From positions 1 through 5,362 of the forward strand of contig JASHUH010000119.1 of assembly GCA_030040115.1 (NCBI GenBank): a DNA stretch of 5,362 nucleotides, in the 5' to 3' direction. Both the position numbers and the translations under genes were made by a program. Positions 1 to 5,362 of the stretch are shown one piece after another (the stretch's first letter is position 1; each line of letters starts with the position of its first letter). The notes beneath the pieces were generated by a model, which saw nothing but the letters and a program-made list of their open reading frames with translations, ran no database searches and was not told the origin of the DNA. The stretch is from Acidobacteriaceae bacterium. Its GTDB lineage: Bacteria > Acidobacteriota > Terriglobia > Terriglobales > Acidobacteriaceae.

Positions 1-1
1 A

Positions 2-775
2 TTGGGAGTGCGCGACCAGCGCTGTGCCGGGCAGATGAATCAGGTGACAGAGCGGCTTAAAAGGATCGCCAGCCTGGAGGATCTGACCGAGATCCGCGCC
101 TCGATTGAGAAGAGCGCGGCGGAGCTGAAGAACACCATTGCGCGCATGACAGAGGAAGGCAAAGCGGCTGCAGAGGAGTTGCGCAAGCAAGCATCGATAT
201 ACCAGGCCAAGCTGGAGGAGGCTGAGGAGATTGCCTCGCGCGATGCGCTGACCGGGGTGCGCAGCCGGCTGTGCGTGGAAACCCAGATGGAGAATCGCAT
301 TGCGGTCGGCGCCAAATTTTGCCTGGCGATGGTCGACATCGACGACTTCAAGCGCATAAACGACGAGCACGGCCACGTGACCGGCGACGAACTGCTCAAG
401 CAGTTTGCCGGAGAGCTGCGTTCGGTGTGCCGCGCCACCGACGTGATCGGCCGATGGGGCGGCGATGAGTTCGTGGTGCTGCTTGACTGCAGCCGCGAAG
501 AAGCGAACGAGCGCATCGAGCGGCTCACACGGTGGGTGTGTGGCGATTACACCGTCGCAGGCCAGTCTGGCGCCATCAGGCTCAGGGTCGATGCGTCGAT
601 CGGCGTCGCCGAGCACGTTCCGGGCGAATCGATGAAGTCGCTTGTCGCCCGGGCCGACGCGGCGATGTACGCGGTGAAAGTCATGGGCGGGGAGCAGGGA
701 AGCCGAGGGCCGGCCAACGGCGGAACGCGCGGAAGCGATGGAGCTGCGCGGCGGCCCGACGTCCATAAGGGTTGA
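2..775 (+). CDS. Diguanylate cyclase, GGDEF domain (probably 5'-partial)
   Basis: Makes the second messenger cyclic di-GMP from two GTP in the cytoplasm. Counting from the TTG at base 2, residues about 15-78 are charged and helical (coiled-coil-like), and the GGDEF domain spans about 79-227. Visible landmarks are DALTG (81-85), the metal-binding DID with FKRIND (112-121), GHVTGDE (124-130), the exact active-site GGDEF (153-157), and the inhibitory-site RATD (144-147), five residues ahead of it as in feedback-inhibited cyclases. DASIGVA (198-204) and ARADAAMYAVK (216-226) are the usual C-terminal motifs. A Gly/Arg-rich tail of about 30 residues follows. No EAL domain, membrane segment or sensor domain is seen. 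The frame is open to the left edge and neither the TTG at 2 nor the ATG at 35 has a clear ribosome binding site, so the gene probably begins outside the window with a further N-terminal region. The activity class is secure; the sensed signal is unknown. Confidence 0.93.
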   Translation: MGVRDQRCAGQMNQVTERLKRIASLEDLTEIRASIEKSAAELKNTIARMTEEGKAAAEELRKQASIYQAKLEEAEEIASRDALTGVRSRLCVETQMENRIAVGAKFCLAMVDIDDFKRINDEHGHVTGDELLKQFAGELRSVCRATDVIGRWGGDEFVVLLDCSREEANERIERLTRWVCGDYTVAGQSGAIRLRVDASIGVAEHVPGESMKSLVARADAAMYAVKVMGGEQGSRGPANGGTRGSDGAARRPDVHKG

Positions 776-815
776 GACGTCCTTCGCTGGTCAAAGGTGC
801 GGATCGCGCGAGTTC
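758..815. other. Convergent gene junction with paired GACGTC palindromes
   Basis: The cyclase gene and ribE end tail to tail with 40 bases between their stop codons. GACGTCC occurs twice (758-764, at the very end of the cyclase gene, and 776-782, just after its stop). Because GACGTC is self-complementary, the two copies could pair around a 12-base loop. There is no T-run behind it in either direction, so it is a weak candidate for a terminator. No other structure or gene is seen here. Confidence 0.3.
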
Positions 816-1490
816 TTAATACCCATTCGCCACCAGCCAGTCGGCGCTGAGCGCGAATTCCGGCTTTTTTGCGGCGGGAAGCTGGGCTGCAGCGAGCTTG
901 ACCAGAATATCGGCCTCGATGTTCACCGGGGCGCCGGTGCTTAACGTGTGCAGGTTGGTGCGCCAGTAGGTAAAGGGCAGAATGGCGATCGAAATCGTCG
1001 CGCCGTCATAGTCGGCGATGGTTAGGCTGATGCCTTCGACGGCCACCGATCCCTTGGGCGCCATCCATGGGCGGACACTCTCGGGAACACGCACCTTGAG
1101 CGTCCAATCGGTGGTTTGCCGGTCGAAGTGGGGGCTAGATTCGGGGATCACGGGATCGAGGGCGGTTAGGACGCCGCAGCCGTCCACGTGGCCCTGGACA
1201 ATGTGGCCGCCGAGAGGACTGCCGGCCGCCATGGGTAACTCCAGGTTGACGCGCGCGCCGGGCTGGAGCGCGCCAAGAGAGGTGCGGTCCAGGGTTTCCT
1301 GGGCGAGATCAGCGTGAAAGTAAATGGGGTCGGGGTCCAGCGCCGTCAGGCAAACGCCGGAGACTGCCAGCGAATCGCCCTCGCGCAGTCGCGAGGCAAT
1401 TCCCTGGGCCTCGACGGTGATGCGCCGTACGCCGCCCCGGTCGACCAGACTGACCAGCGCGCCGGTCTGCTCGATAATGCCGGTGAACAT
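816..1490 (-). CDS. ribE: Riboflavin synthase, alpha subunit
   Basis: Catalyses the last step of riboflavin synthesis, the dismutation of two 6,7-dimethyl-8-ribityllumazine molecules into riboflavin and a pyrimidinedione, in the cytoplasm; family members are trimers. The 224-residue product matches the usual length (E. coli 213) and has two lumazine-binding repeats. The first has the diagnostic N-terminus MFTGIIE (1-7), SGVCLTA (44-50) and ETLDRTSLG (65-73). The second begins at GGHIVQGHVDG (94-104) and has VEGISLT (151-157) and VNIEAD (189-194). S155 and D194 align with the Ser and Asp considered important in the E. coli enzyme. The ATG at 1490 is chosen because the family starts at MFTGI; an in-frame TTG at 1511 would add seven atypical residues and cross the promoter-like TACACT. 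No FMN riboswitch is visible upstream. It lies 31 bases behind tesA on the same strand. The symbol follows ribE usage; E. coli calls it ribC. Confidence 0.96.
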   Translation of the reverse strand: MFTGIIEQTGALVSLVDRGGVRRITVEAQGIASRLREGDSLAVSGVCLTALDPDPIYFHADLAQETLDRTSLGALQPGARVNLELPMAAGSPLGGHIVQGHVDGCGVLTALDPVIPESSPHFDRQTTDWTLKVRVPESVRPWMAPKGSVAVEGISLTIADYDGATISIAILPFTYWRTNLHTLSTGAPVNIEADILVKLAAAQLPAAKKPEFALSADWLVANGY

Positions 1491-1525
1491 GCGTCCAGTG
1501 TAAAAGAACAAGGATCAGGGGTCAG
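1491..1525 (-). promoter_or_regulatory. Candidate leaderless promoter of ribE
   Basis: Read on the minus strand, TACACT (1502-1497) lies exactly 6 bases before the ribE ATG. It fits the TANNNT form of a -10 hexamer that directly precedes leaderless genes in several bacterial phyla. A CTGACC at 1525-1520, 17 bases upstream, is a partial -35 match. The 6-base gap contains only GGA as a Shine-Dalgarno-like element, too short and too close for a normal leader. The same element occurs with identical spacing in front of tesA. The tesA stop codon (TGA, 1524-1522) falls inside the -35-like hexamer. Promoter function is inferred from position and resemblance only. Confidence 0.5.
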
Positions 1526-1540
1526 GGATCAGGGATCTCC
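1506..1540. repeat. Heptamer tandem repeat array, copy 1
   Basis: On the plus strand five 7-base units follow one another: GAACAAG, GATCAGG, GGTCAGG, GATCAGG, GATCTCC. Three are the GATCAGG unit or one base from it. The array covers the end of tesA and the upstream part of the ribE promoter region. A related three-unit array lies at 2290-2310 in the same orientation, so the two arrays flank tesA. This resembles short tandemly repeated heptamers that are scattered between genes in some genomes. Confidence 0.75.
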
Positions 1541-2274
1541 GAATGGGCCGGGAGAAATGTCAATCCTCCAACGCGGTCAAAACTGATTGCAAATAGTTGC
1601 CCTGCCCGATCTTGTGCGGGATCGGCGGCGCTGTTTCGGCTCGGCTTGTCTTGTGTTTTGCGCAGGAGGGGCTTCAGCACGGGAAAGAGGGTGTCGGCGA
1701 TGATGTGCGCGCCTTTGGCGGTGGGATGGATGCCATCGGCCTGAATGGCGCCGGGAACCGCGATCAGATCCTTATAGAGCATGGGCACAAGCGCGGTGTG
1801 ATAACGAACGGCAACCTCGGGAAAGATGGCCTGGAAGGCGCGGATGTAATCGGGTCCGTAATCGGGCGGCAGCGTGATGCCGGCCACCAGCACCTGAATG
1901 TGCGCGCGCACCAGCGCAGCGACCACCTGGTCGAGGTTGGCGCGGGTTTGCGCCGGCGGCAGGCCGCGCAGACCGTCGTTGCCGCCGAACTCGACGATGA
2001 CGATGGCCGGATGCAGGTCGAGGATTAAGGGCAGTCCGGCAATCGCGTCTTTGCTGGTGGCGCCGCTCGTGCCTCGGTTGATGACTTGGTAATGATAGCC
2101 GCGATCATTGAGAATCTTCTGTAGGTCGTCCGGGTAAGCCTCCCCGAAAGAAACGCCGTAGCCTGCGGTGATGCTATCCCCGTAGCACACCAGAAGAGGC
2201 TCCTTGGCGGCGCGGAGCGGGAGGACTGCGGCGAGCAGACAGAATGCAACGGAAACTACGCGCCGAGCGTCCAC
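1522..2274 (-). CDS. tesA: Exported SGNH-hydrolase esterase, TesA/arylesterase family
   Basis: Predicted periplasmic serine hydrolase acting on esters or thioesters (TesA in E. coli: thioesterase I / lysophospholipase L1 / arylesterase). The 250-residue product starts with a signal-peptide-like segment (basic MDARR, then hydrophobic 6-20, small residues near 22-23). All SGNH blocks are present: GDSITAGYG with nucleophile S34, the block II glycine in NRGTSGATS (about G71), GGND with N99, and DGIHP giving D180 and H183 of the triad. The GTG at 2274 is the only plausible start: an in-frame TGA lies at 2301-2299 and the next ATG is far inside. No clear Shine-Dalgarno is present. After about residue 205, where E. 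coli TesA-like proteins end, a 45-residue polar tail follows; its last codons come from a heptamer repeat. It is divergent from ybbA-ybbP, matching the E. coli arrangement. The exact natural substrate is unknown. Confidence 0.9.
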   Translation of the reverse strand: MDARRVVSVAFCLLAAVLPLRAAKEPLLVCYGDSITAGYGVSFGEAYPDDLQKILNDRGYHYQVINRGTSGATSKDAIAGLPLILDLHPAIVIVEFGGNDGLRGLPPAQTRANLDQVVAALVRAHIQVLVAGITLPPDYGPDYIRAFQAIFPEVAVRYHTALVPMLYKDLIAVPGAIQADGIHPTAKGAHIIADTLFPVLKPLLRKTQDKPSRNSAADPAQDRAGQLFAISFDRVGGLTFLPAHSEIPDP

Positions 2275-2309
2275 GGAAATAGTGTACGAGAACAGGGATC
2301 AGGGATCTG
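2275..2309 (-). promoter_or_regulatory. Candidate leaderless promoter of tesA
   Basis: On the minus strand TACACT (2286-2281) is followed by 6 bases and then the GTG start of tesA. This is the same hexamer and spacing as in front of ribE. Bases 2281-2304 match 1497-1520 at 21 of 24 positions. The six bases between hexamer and start (ATTTCC) contain no Shine-Dalgarno, which fits a leaderless transcript. No good -35 is seen: CAGATC at 17-base spacing is a poor match. Function is inferred. Confidence 0.5.
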
Positions 2310-2310
2310 G
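2290..2310. repeat. Heptamer tandem repeat array, copy 2
   Basis: Three 7-base units on the plus strand: GAACAGG, GATCAGG, GATCTGG. This array has the same first unit type and the same GATCT-type last unit as the array at 1506-1540, but two fewer internal units. It lies in the divergent region between tesA and ybbA and supplies the in-frame TGA that closes the tesA frame upstream of its start. Confidence 0.65.
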
Positions 2311-2333
2311 ACGGGAAGCTGGCTGAAGGTGGA

Positions 2334-2351
2334 GGGCCAGAAACCTGGCCC
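2334..2351. promoter_or_regulatory. Perfect GC-rich hairpin in the ybbA leader region
   Basis: GGGCCAG (2334-2340) and CTGGCCC (2345-2351) are perfectly complementary 7-base arms around a 4-base AAAC loop. The hairpin ends 7 bases before the ybbA Shine-Dalgarno and 19 bases before its start. It has no T-run, so it is not a typical terminator. It could be a protein-binding inverted repeat or an RNA hairpin affecting translation or stability. Its existence also argues that the GTG at 2329 is not the start of ybbA. Confidence 0.45.
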
Positions 2352-2358
2352 CTGCATT

Positions 2359-2364
2359 GGAGGA
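2359..2364 (+). promoter_or_regulatory. Shine-Dalgarno site deciding the ybbA start
   Basis: GGAGGA lies 6 bases before the GTG at 2371. It is the strongest ribosome binding site in the window and selects this GTG over the in-frame GTG at 2329, which would add 14 residues not typical of the family. Confidence 0.8.
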
Positions 2365-2370
2365 AACTGC

Positions 2371-3096
2371 GTGATTGAGGTTCGCGACGCGAGAAGATGG
2401 ATTCAGAATGGCGCGCGCCGCGTCGAGATTCTGAGGGGGATATCGCTCACGATTCCGGCCGGTCAGTTTTTGGCCATTGTGGGCGCGAGCGGAAGTGGGA
2501 AGAGCACGCTGCTGGGGCTACTGGCCGGGCTTGACAGCCCCAGCGCGGGCGAAATCTGGCTCGATGGGATCCCGATTCACAACCTGGCTGAGGCGGAGCT
2601 GGCGGCGGTGCGCGGCCGCAAAATCGGCTTTGTCTTTCAGTCGTATCAACTCATTCAGACACTTACCGCTTTGGAAAACGTGTTGCTGCCTTACGAACTG
2701 AATGTGGAAGGAAACGGATTGGCGAAGGCGCGGCGCCTGCTGGAAGAGGTGGGCTTGAGGGATCGGATGGATCATTACCCGGTGCAGCTCTCGGGCGGCG
2801 AACAGCAGCGTGTGGCGCTGGCGCGCGCATTCGTGGCCGATCCGCCGATTGTGATGGCCGATGAGCCGACCGGCAACCTCGACTCCGCCAATGGCCGCCT
2901 GGTGCTGGACCTGCTGCTCAAGCGCAATCGCGACGCGGGCACGACGCTGGTGCTGGTGACGCACGATGCGGAGATTGCCGGCTGCGCCGACCGCAGGATT
3001 GTGCTCAGGGACGGCCTCGTAGTGGACGATACGCTGCCCTGCGAGGCTCTGGTTTCGCCGGCGCCGCTGGCCCAAAGCGGGGAGAAAAATGGCTGA
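2371..3096 (+). CDS. ybbA: ABC transporter ATP-binding protein, YbbA/LolD-like
   Basis: Cytoplasmic ATPase that powers the neighbouring FtsX-type permease; the family (MacB/LolD/YbbA, type VII ABC systems) uses ATP to move envelope-facing domains rather than to pump substrate through a channel. The 241-residue product (E. coli YbbA 228) has all ABC landmarks: Walker A GASGSGKST (38-46), Q-loop Q90 in FVFQSYQL, signature LSGGEQQRVALARA (140-153), Walker B VMADEP with catalytic E165, D-loop GNLD (168-171), and switch His198 in VTHD. The segment FVFQSYQLIQTLTALENV (88-104) is very close to E. coli YbbA as I recall it, favouring YbbA over LolD or MacB. The GTG start is fixed by the GGAGGA site. 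The last 8 bases overlap the start of the permease gene, indicating one operon and translational coupling. Its divergent partner tesA is 96 bases away. Confidence 0.93.
   Translation: MIEVRDARRWIQNGARRVEILRGISLTIPAGQFLAIVGASGSGKSTLLGLLAGLDSPSAGEIWLDGIPIHNLAEAELAAVRGRKIGFVFQSYQLIQTLTALENVLLPYELNVEGNGLAKARRLLEEVGLRDRMDHYPVQLSGGEQQRVALARAFVADPPIVMADEPTGNLDSANGRLVLDLLLKRNRDAGTTLVLVTHDAEIAGCADRRIVLRDGLVVDDTLPCEALVSPAPLAQSGEKNG
3079..3084 (+). promoter_or_regulatory. Shine-Dalgarno site of the permease gene
   Basis: GGGGAG lies 4 bases before the ATG at 3089, inside the end of ybbA. It supports the 8-base overlap start and coupled translation. Confidence 0.65.
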
Positions 3097-5362
3097 GCGG
3101 GCGCTGAGCTGGCGGCGCGCAACCGCAATCGGCTGGCGCGACCTGAAGTCCGCGCCGGGCAAGTTCGCGTTTGTCGTGCTTTCCGTGACGGTGGGCGTGG
3201 CGGCGTTGGTGGGTGTGCGCGGGCTCAGCGACAGTTTCCGGCATACGCTCTCCGGCGAAGCGCGCTCGCTGATGGCCGCAGACTTGAGCGCGCACATCTT
3301 TCACCCGCCCACAGCCGCAGACGCACGCCGCATCGCAGATATCGCCGCCAAAAATCCCGGGTTGCGCAGCACATGGACGACGGAGACGGTCTCGATGGCC
3401 TCCGTGCCGCCAGACCCTGTGCCCTTGCTCGTCTCGTTGAAGGCCGTCGATCCCAGTCAATATCCCTATTACGGGCAAGCGGTGCTCCAGCCGGCAATGG
3501 GCCTCGAAGAGGCGCTCGCGGGTGATTCGGCCGTGGTCGCGGAAGAGTTTCTTATCCGCATGAGCGCCCATGTGGGGCAAAATTTGCGCCTGGGCGGCGT
3601 CAATTTCAAAATCACCGCCGTTCTTAAGCAGGAGCCGGACCGCATCACGGCCGGAGCCGGATTGGGACCGCGCGTGATGATCTCGCAGGCTTCGCTCCAG
3701 CAAACGGGGCTGGTGCAGTATGGGAGCCGCGTGAGCGAGCGGCTGCTGGTCAAGTTGCCCGAGACGCCCCCCCATGGTCTTTCAGCGGATGCGGAGATGG
3801 CGGCGGTGCGCGCGAAGCTCGAAGCGGCGCTGCCCGATGCGCAGGTGATGGACTACAAAGAGGGTAATCCGGCGCTGAATCGCGGCCTGGATAACGCGAC
3901 GTCGTTGTTGAGCCTCATCTGCCTGGTGGCGATGGTGCTCGGCGCCATCGGCGTGGCGATGGCCATGCACGCGCACCTTGAGCAGCGCATGGACATGCTC
4001 GCGATTTTGAAGGCCGTAGGGGCGAGCTCGGGGGACTTACTGCGCATTTTTCTGCTGCAGACGCTGGGGTTGGGGCTGGCTGGCGCGCTCGTGGGCGTGG
4101 CTGCGGGCGTGGGGGTGATGGTGGCGTTGCCGGCGGCTTTTGGTCATCTGCTGCCCATGCATGTGGTGATGGGATTTCCGTGGCAATCGGCGCTCGCCGG
4201 GCTTGCGGTCGGAGTGTTGACCACGTTGCTTTTTTGCCTGCCGCCGCTGATGGACGTGCGCGGCGTTCGGCCGGTGCTGGTGCTGCGGCGTCTGGTGGAA
4301 GGCGGCCCCGAAGGCATTGCCGGATGGCTGGCGCGCTGGTGGGCCCGGCGGCTGCAACTGGGCATCGCCGCCGCCGTGGTTGTGATGCTGGGGGCCATCG
4401 CCTGGGGGCTTTCCGAGTCGGCGAAGATGGGCGCCTGGTTTGCCCTGCTGTTTACCGCCGCGCTCGTGGTTCTGCTGGTCATGGCGGCGACGGCGCTCCG
4501 CGGGTTGCGCTGGTGGCTCGATCGGGTGCGGCTGCGACTGCCTTCGTCGTTGCGTCAGGGATTGGCCAATCTCTACCGGCCGGGCAACCAGTCGGCCCCA
4601 GTGCTGGCCGCGCTGGGCACGGGGGTCATGCTGATTCTGGCCGTGTATCTCATGCAGGCGGCCCTGTTGCGCGATCTGCACGAGACGGCTTCGCCCAAGC
4701 TGCCTAACGTTTTTCTCATCGATATGAGCTCGGATGAGGTCGCGGGCGTGAGGGCATTTTTTGCGCACCGGACGGGAGTGACGCAGCCGTTGAACCTGAT
4801 GCCCGTGGTGACAGGACAGTTTATCTCCATCAACGGGCAGCCCATCGAACAACTGCACGGCGAGCATTTCCCGCGGCGCTATTTGGAAAATGCGGAATTG
4901 AGTTGGGCTGACGCGCCGCCCGAAGGCGATGCGGTGAAACAAGGCGTCTGGTGGAAAGAACCGAACGCTGCCCAGATCGCTGTACGCCAGGGAACGGCCC
5001 GCCGGCTGCGCCTGGGCATTGGTTCGGAGATGAAGCTCGAGACCGGGGGAGTGGAGCGCACCTTGCGCGTCGCGGCCATCTATGAGGCCGACGGACAGCA
5101 CCTGGGCGCGCGCGTGCAGTTTGTGCTGCCTTCGGGTCTGATCGGAAACGAGCCATCCACCTGGTACGGCGGCTTGCACATGGAGCCCAACACGGTGGCG
5201 GATATGGAACGCGCCCTCTTTGCTGCGTATCCCACCATTACCGTGATTAACGTGGCCGATGTGCTGGCGCGCATTGAGAGCGTGGTCGATCAGATCACTT
5301 TCGTCGTGCGCCTGCTGGCGGCGTTTTCGATTCTCGCCGGGCTTATGATTCTGGCTTCGAGC
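3089..5362 (+). CDS. ybbP: ABC transporter permease, YbbP family (3'-partial)
   Basis: Inner-membrane partner of YbbA. The frame runs without a stop for 758 codons to the right edge; E. coli YbbP has about 804 residues, so perhaps 80-100 are missing. Order of parts: cytoplasmic N-terminus, a first membrane segment (about 27-46), a large periplasmic domain (about 50-268), an FtsX block with segments near 271-293, 321-349 and 368-388, two further segments (about 422-441 and 448-468), another at 505-527, a second periplasmic domain (about 530-733), and the start of the last FtsX block (735-758). LEQRMDMLAILKAVGAS (297-313) is the characteristic FtsX/MacB loop after the first FtsX helix. LPNVFLIDMSSDEV (538-551), the INGQPI region (581-586) and PSTWYGG (689-695) are YbbP-like as I recall the family. 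With TesA it is expected to present or extract hydrophobic esters at the periplasmic face. Long opposite-strand reading frames here (for example 4037-5179) are Arg/His/Gln-rich shadows of this gene. Confidence 0.92.
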   Translation, partial: MAERALSWRRATAIGWRDLKSAPGKFAFVVLSVTVGVAALVGVRGLSDSFRHTLSGEARSLMAADLSAHIFHPPTAADARRIADIAAKNPGLRSTWTTETVSMASVPPDPVPLLVSLKAVDPSQYPYYGQAVLQPAMGLEEALAGDSAVVAEEFLIRMSAHVGQNLRLGGVNFKITAVLKQEPDRITAGAGLGPRVMISQASLQQTGLVQYGSRVSERLLVKLPETPPHGLSADAEMAAVRAKLEAALPDAQVMDYKEGNPALNRGLDNATSLLSLICLVAMVLGAIGVAMAMHAHLEQRMDMLAILKAVGASSGDLLRIFLLQTLGLGLAGALVGVAAGVGVMVALPAAFGHLLPMHVVMGFPWQSALAGLAVGVLTTLLFCLPPLMDVRGVRPVLVLRRLVEGGPEGIAGWLARWWARRLQLGIAAAVVVMLGAIAWGLSESAKMGAWFALLFTAALVVLLVMAATALRGLRWWLDRVRLRLPSSLRQGLANLYRPGNQSAPVLAALGTGVMLILAVYLMQAALLRDLHETASPKLPNVFLIDMSSDEVAGVRAFFAHRTGVTQPLNLMPVVTGQFISINGQPIEQLHGEHFPRRYLENAELSWADAPPEGDAVKQGVWWKEPNAAQIAVRQGTARRLRLGIGSEMKLETGGVERTLRVAAIYEADGQHLGARVQFVLPSGLIGNEPSTWYGGLHMEPNTVADMERALFAAYPTITVINVADVLARIESVVDQITFVVRLLAAFSILAGLMILASS

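Noticed and set aside
2..34. Possible third copy of the heptamer repeat at the left edge, where the encoded GVRDQ resembles the repeat's plus-strand translation
   Set aside because: Only about 10 of 15 bases match the GGGGTCAGGGATCAG pattern, and the stretch is in frame with the cyclase, so it is probably just coding sequence.
1558..1563. Perfect TTGACA on the minus strand upstream of ribE
   Set aside because: At 16-18 base spacing there is no acceptable -10 hexamer (GGAGAT is found), and it lies within tesA coding sequence.
1606..1625. Small inverted repeat CCGATC / GATCGG near the end of tesA, as a terminator
   Set aside because: The stem is only 6 base pairs with an 8-base loop, no T-run follows, and it lies inside an open coding frame.
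2329..2370. Upstream GTG start for ybbA
   Set aside because: It has no good ribosome binding site, would read through the GC hairpin, and adds 14 residues atypical for the family. The GTG at 2371 has GGAGGA at ideal spacing.
2518..3775. Long minus-strand open frames (about 250 codons) opposite ybbA and the start of ybbP
   Set aside because: They lie fully opposite genes with diagnostic ABC and FtsX motifs, and their products are Arg-rich and motif-free.
4037..5179. 380-codon open frame on the minus strand opposite the permease gene
   Set aside because: Its product is extremely rich in Arg, His and Gln with no recognisable motif, as expected from the antisense of GC-rich membrane-protein codons. 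The plus strand encodes a clear YbbP protein throughout.

Overview
The window is GC-rich (roughly 60% or more), tightly packed bacterial chromosomal DNA with four complete or nearly complete protein genes and one gene cut by the right edge. I see no tRNA, rRNA, CRISPR array, insertion sequence or phage gene. Gene content, codon use and short GGATCAG-type heptamer repeats between genes suggest an acidobacterium (Terriglobia/Acidobacteriaceae-like). That assignment rests on memory of similar proteins and repeats, not on a search, and is only moderately secure.

Layout. (1) Bases 2-775, plus strand: the C-terminal part of a diguanylate cyclase, with a coiled coil followed by a GGDEF domain that keeps its active site and its inhibitory RxxD site. 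Its true start probably lies left of the window. (2) After a 40-base convergent junction, bases 816-1490, minus strand: riboflavin synthase alpha chain. (3) Bases 1522-2274, minus strand: an exported SGNH-hydrolase esterase of the TesA/arylesterase family, with an unusual C-terminal tail that runs into a repeat. (4) Bases 2275-2370: a 96-base divergent intergenic region holding a repeat, a promoter candidate for tesA and a GC-rich hairpin ahead of the next gene. (5) Bases 2371-3096, plus strand: a YbbA-type ABC ATPase. (6) Bases 3089-5362, plus strand, overlapping ybbA by 8 bases and open to the window edge: a large YbbP-type FtsX-domain permease.

How the genes work together. tesA divergent from ybbA-ybbP is the arrangement known from E. 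coli, where the ATPase YbbA, the permease YbbP and the periplasmic esterase TesA are reported to form one envelope machine handling hydrophobic ester-type molecules. Seeing the same trio here, with a signal peptide on the esterase, supports that functional unit. Riboflavin synthase reads in the same direction as tesA, 31 bases behind it, but appears to have its own promoter. The diguanylate cyclase has no visible link to the rest.

The most unusual signal is that the two minus-strand genes, tesA and ribE, start 6 bases downstream of a near-identical 24-base element. It contains a TACACT hexamer (TANNNT-type -10) and continues into a heptamer repeat array. This looks like a pair of leaderless promoters built on, or next to, a repeat. 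The alternative is that the repeat was duplicated at both ends of tesA.
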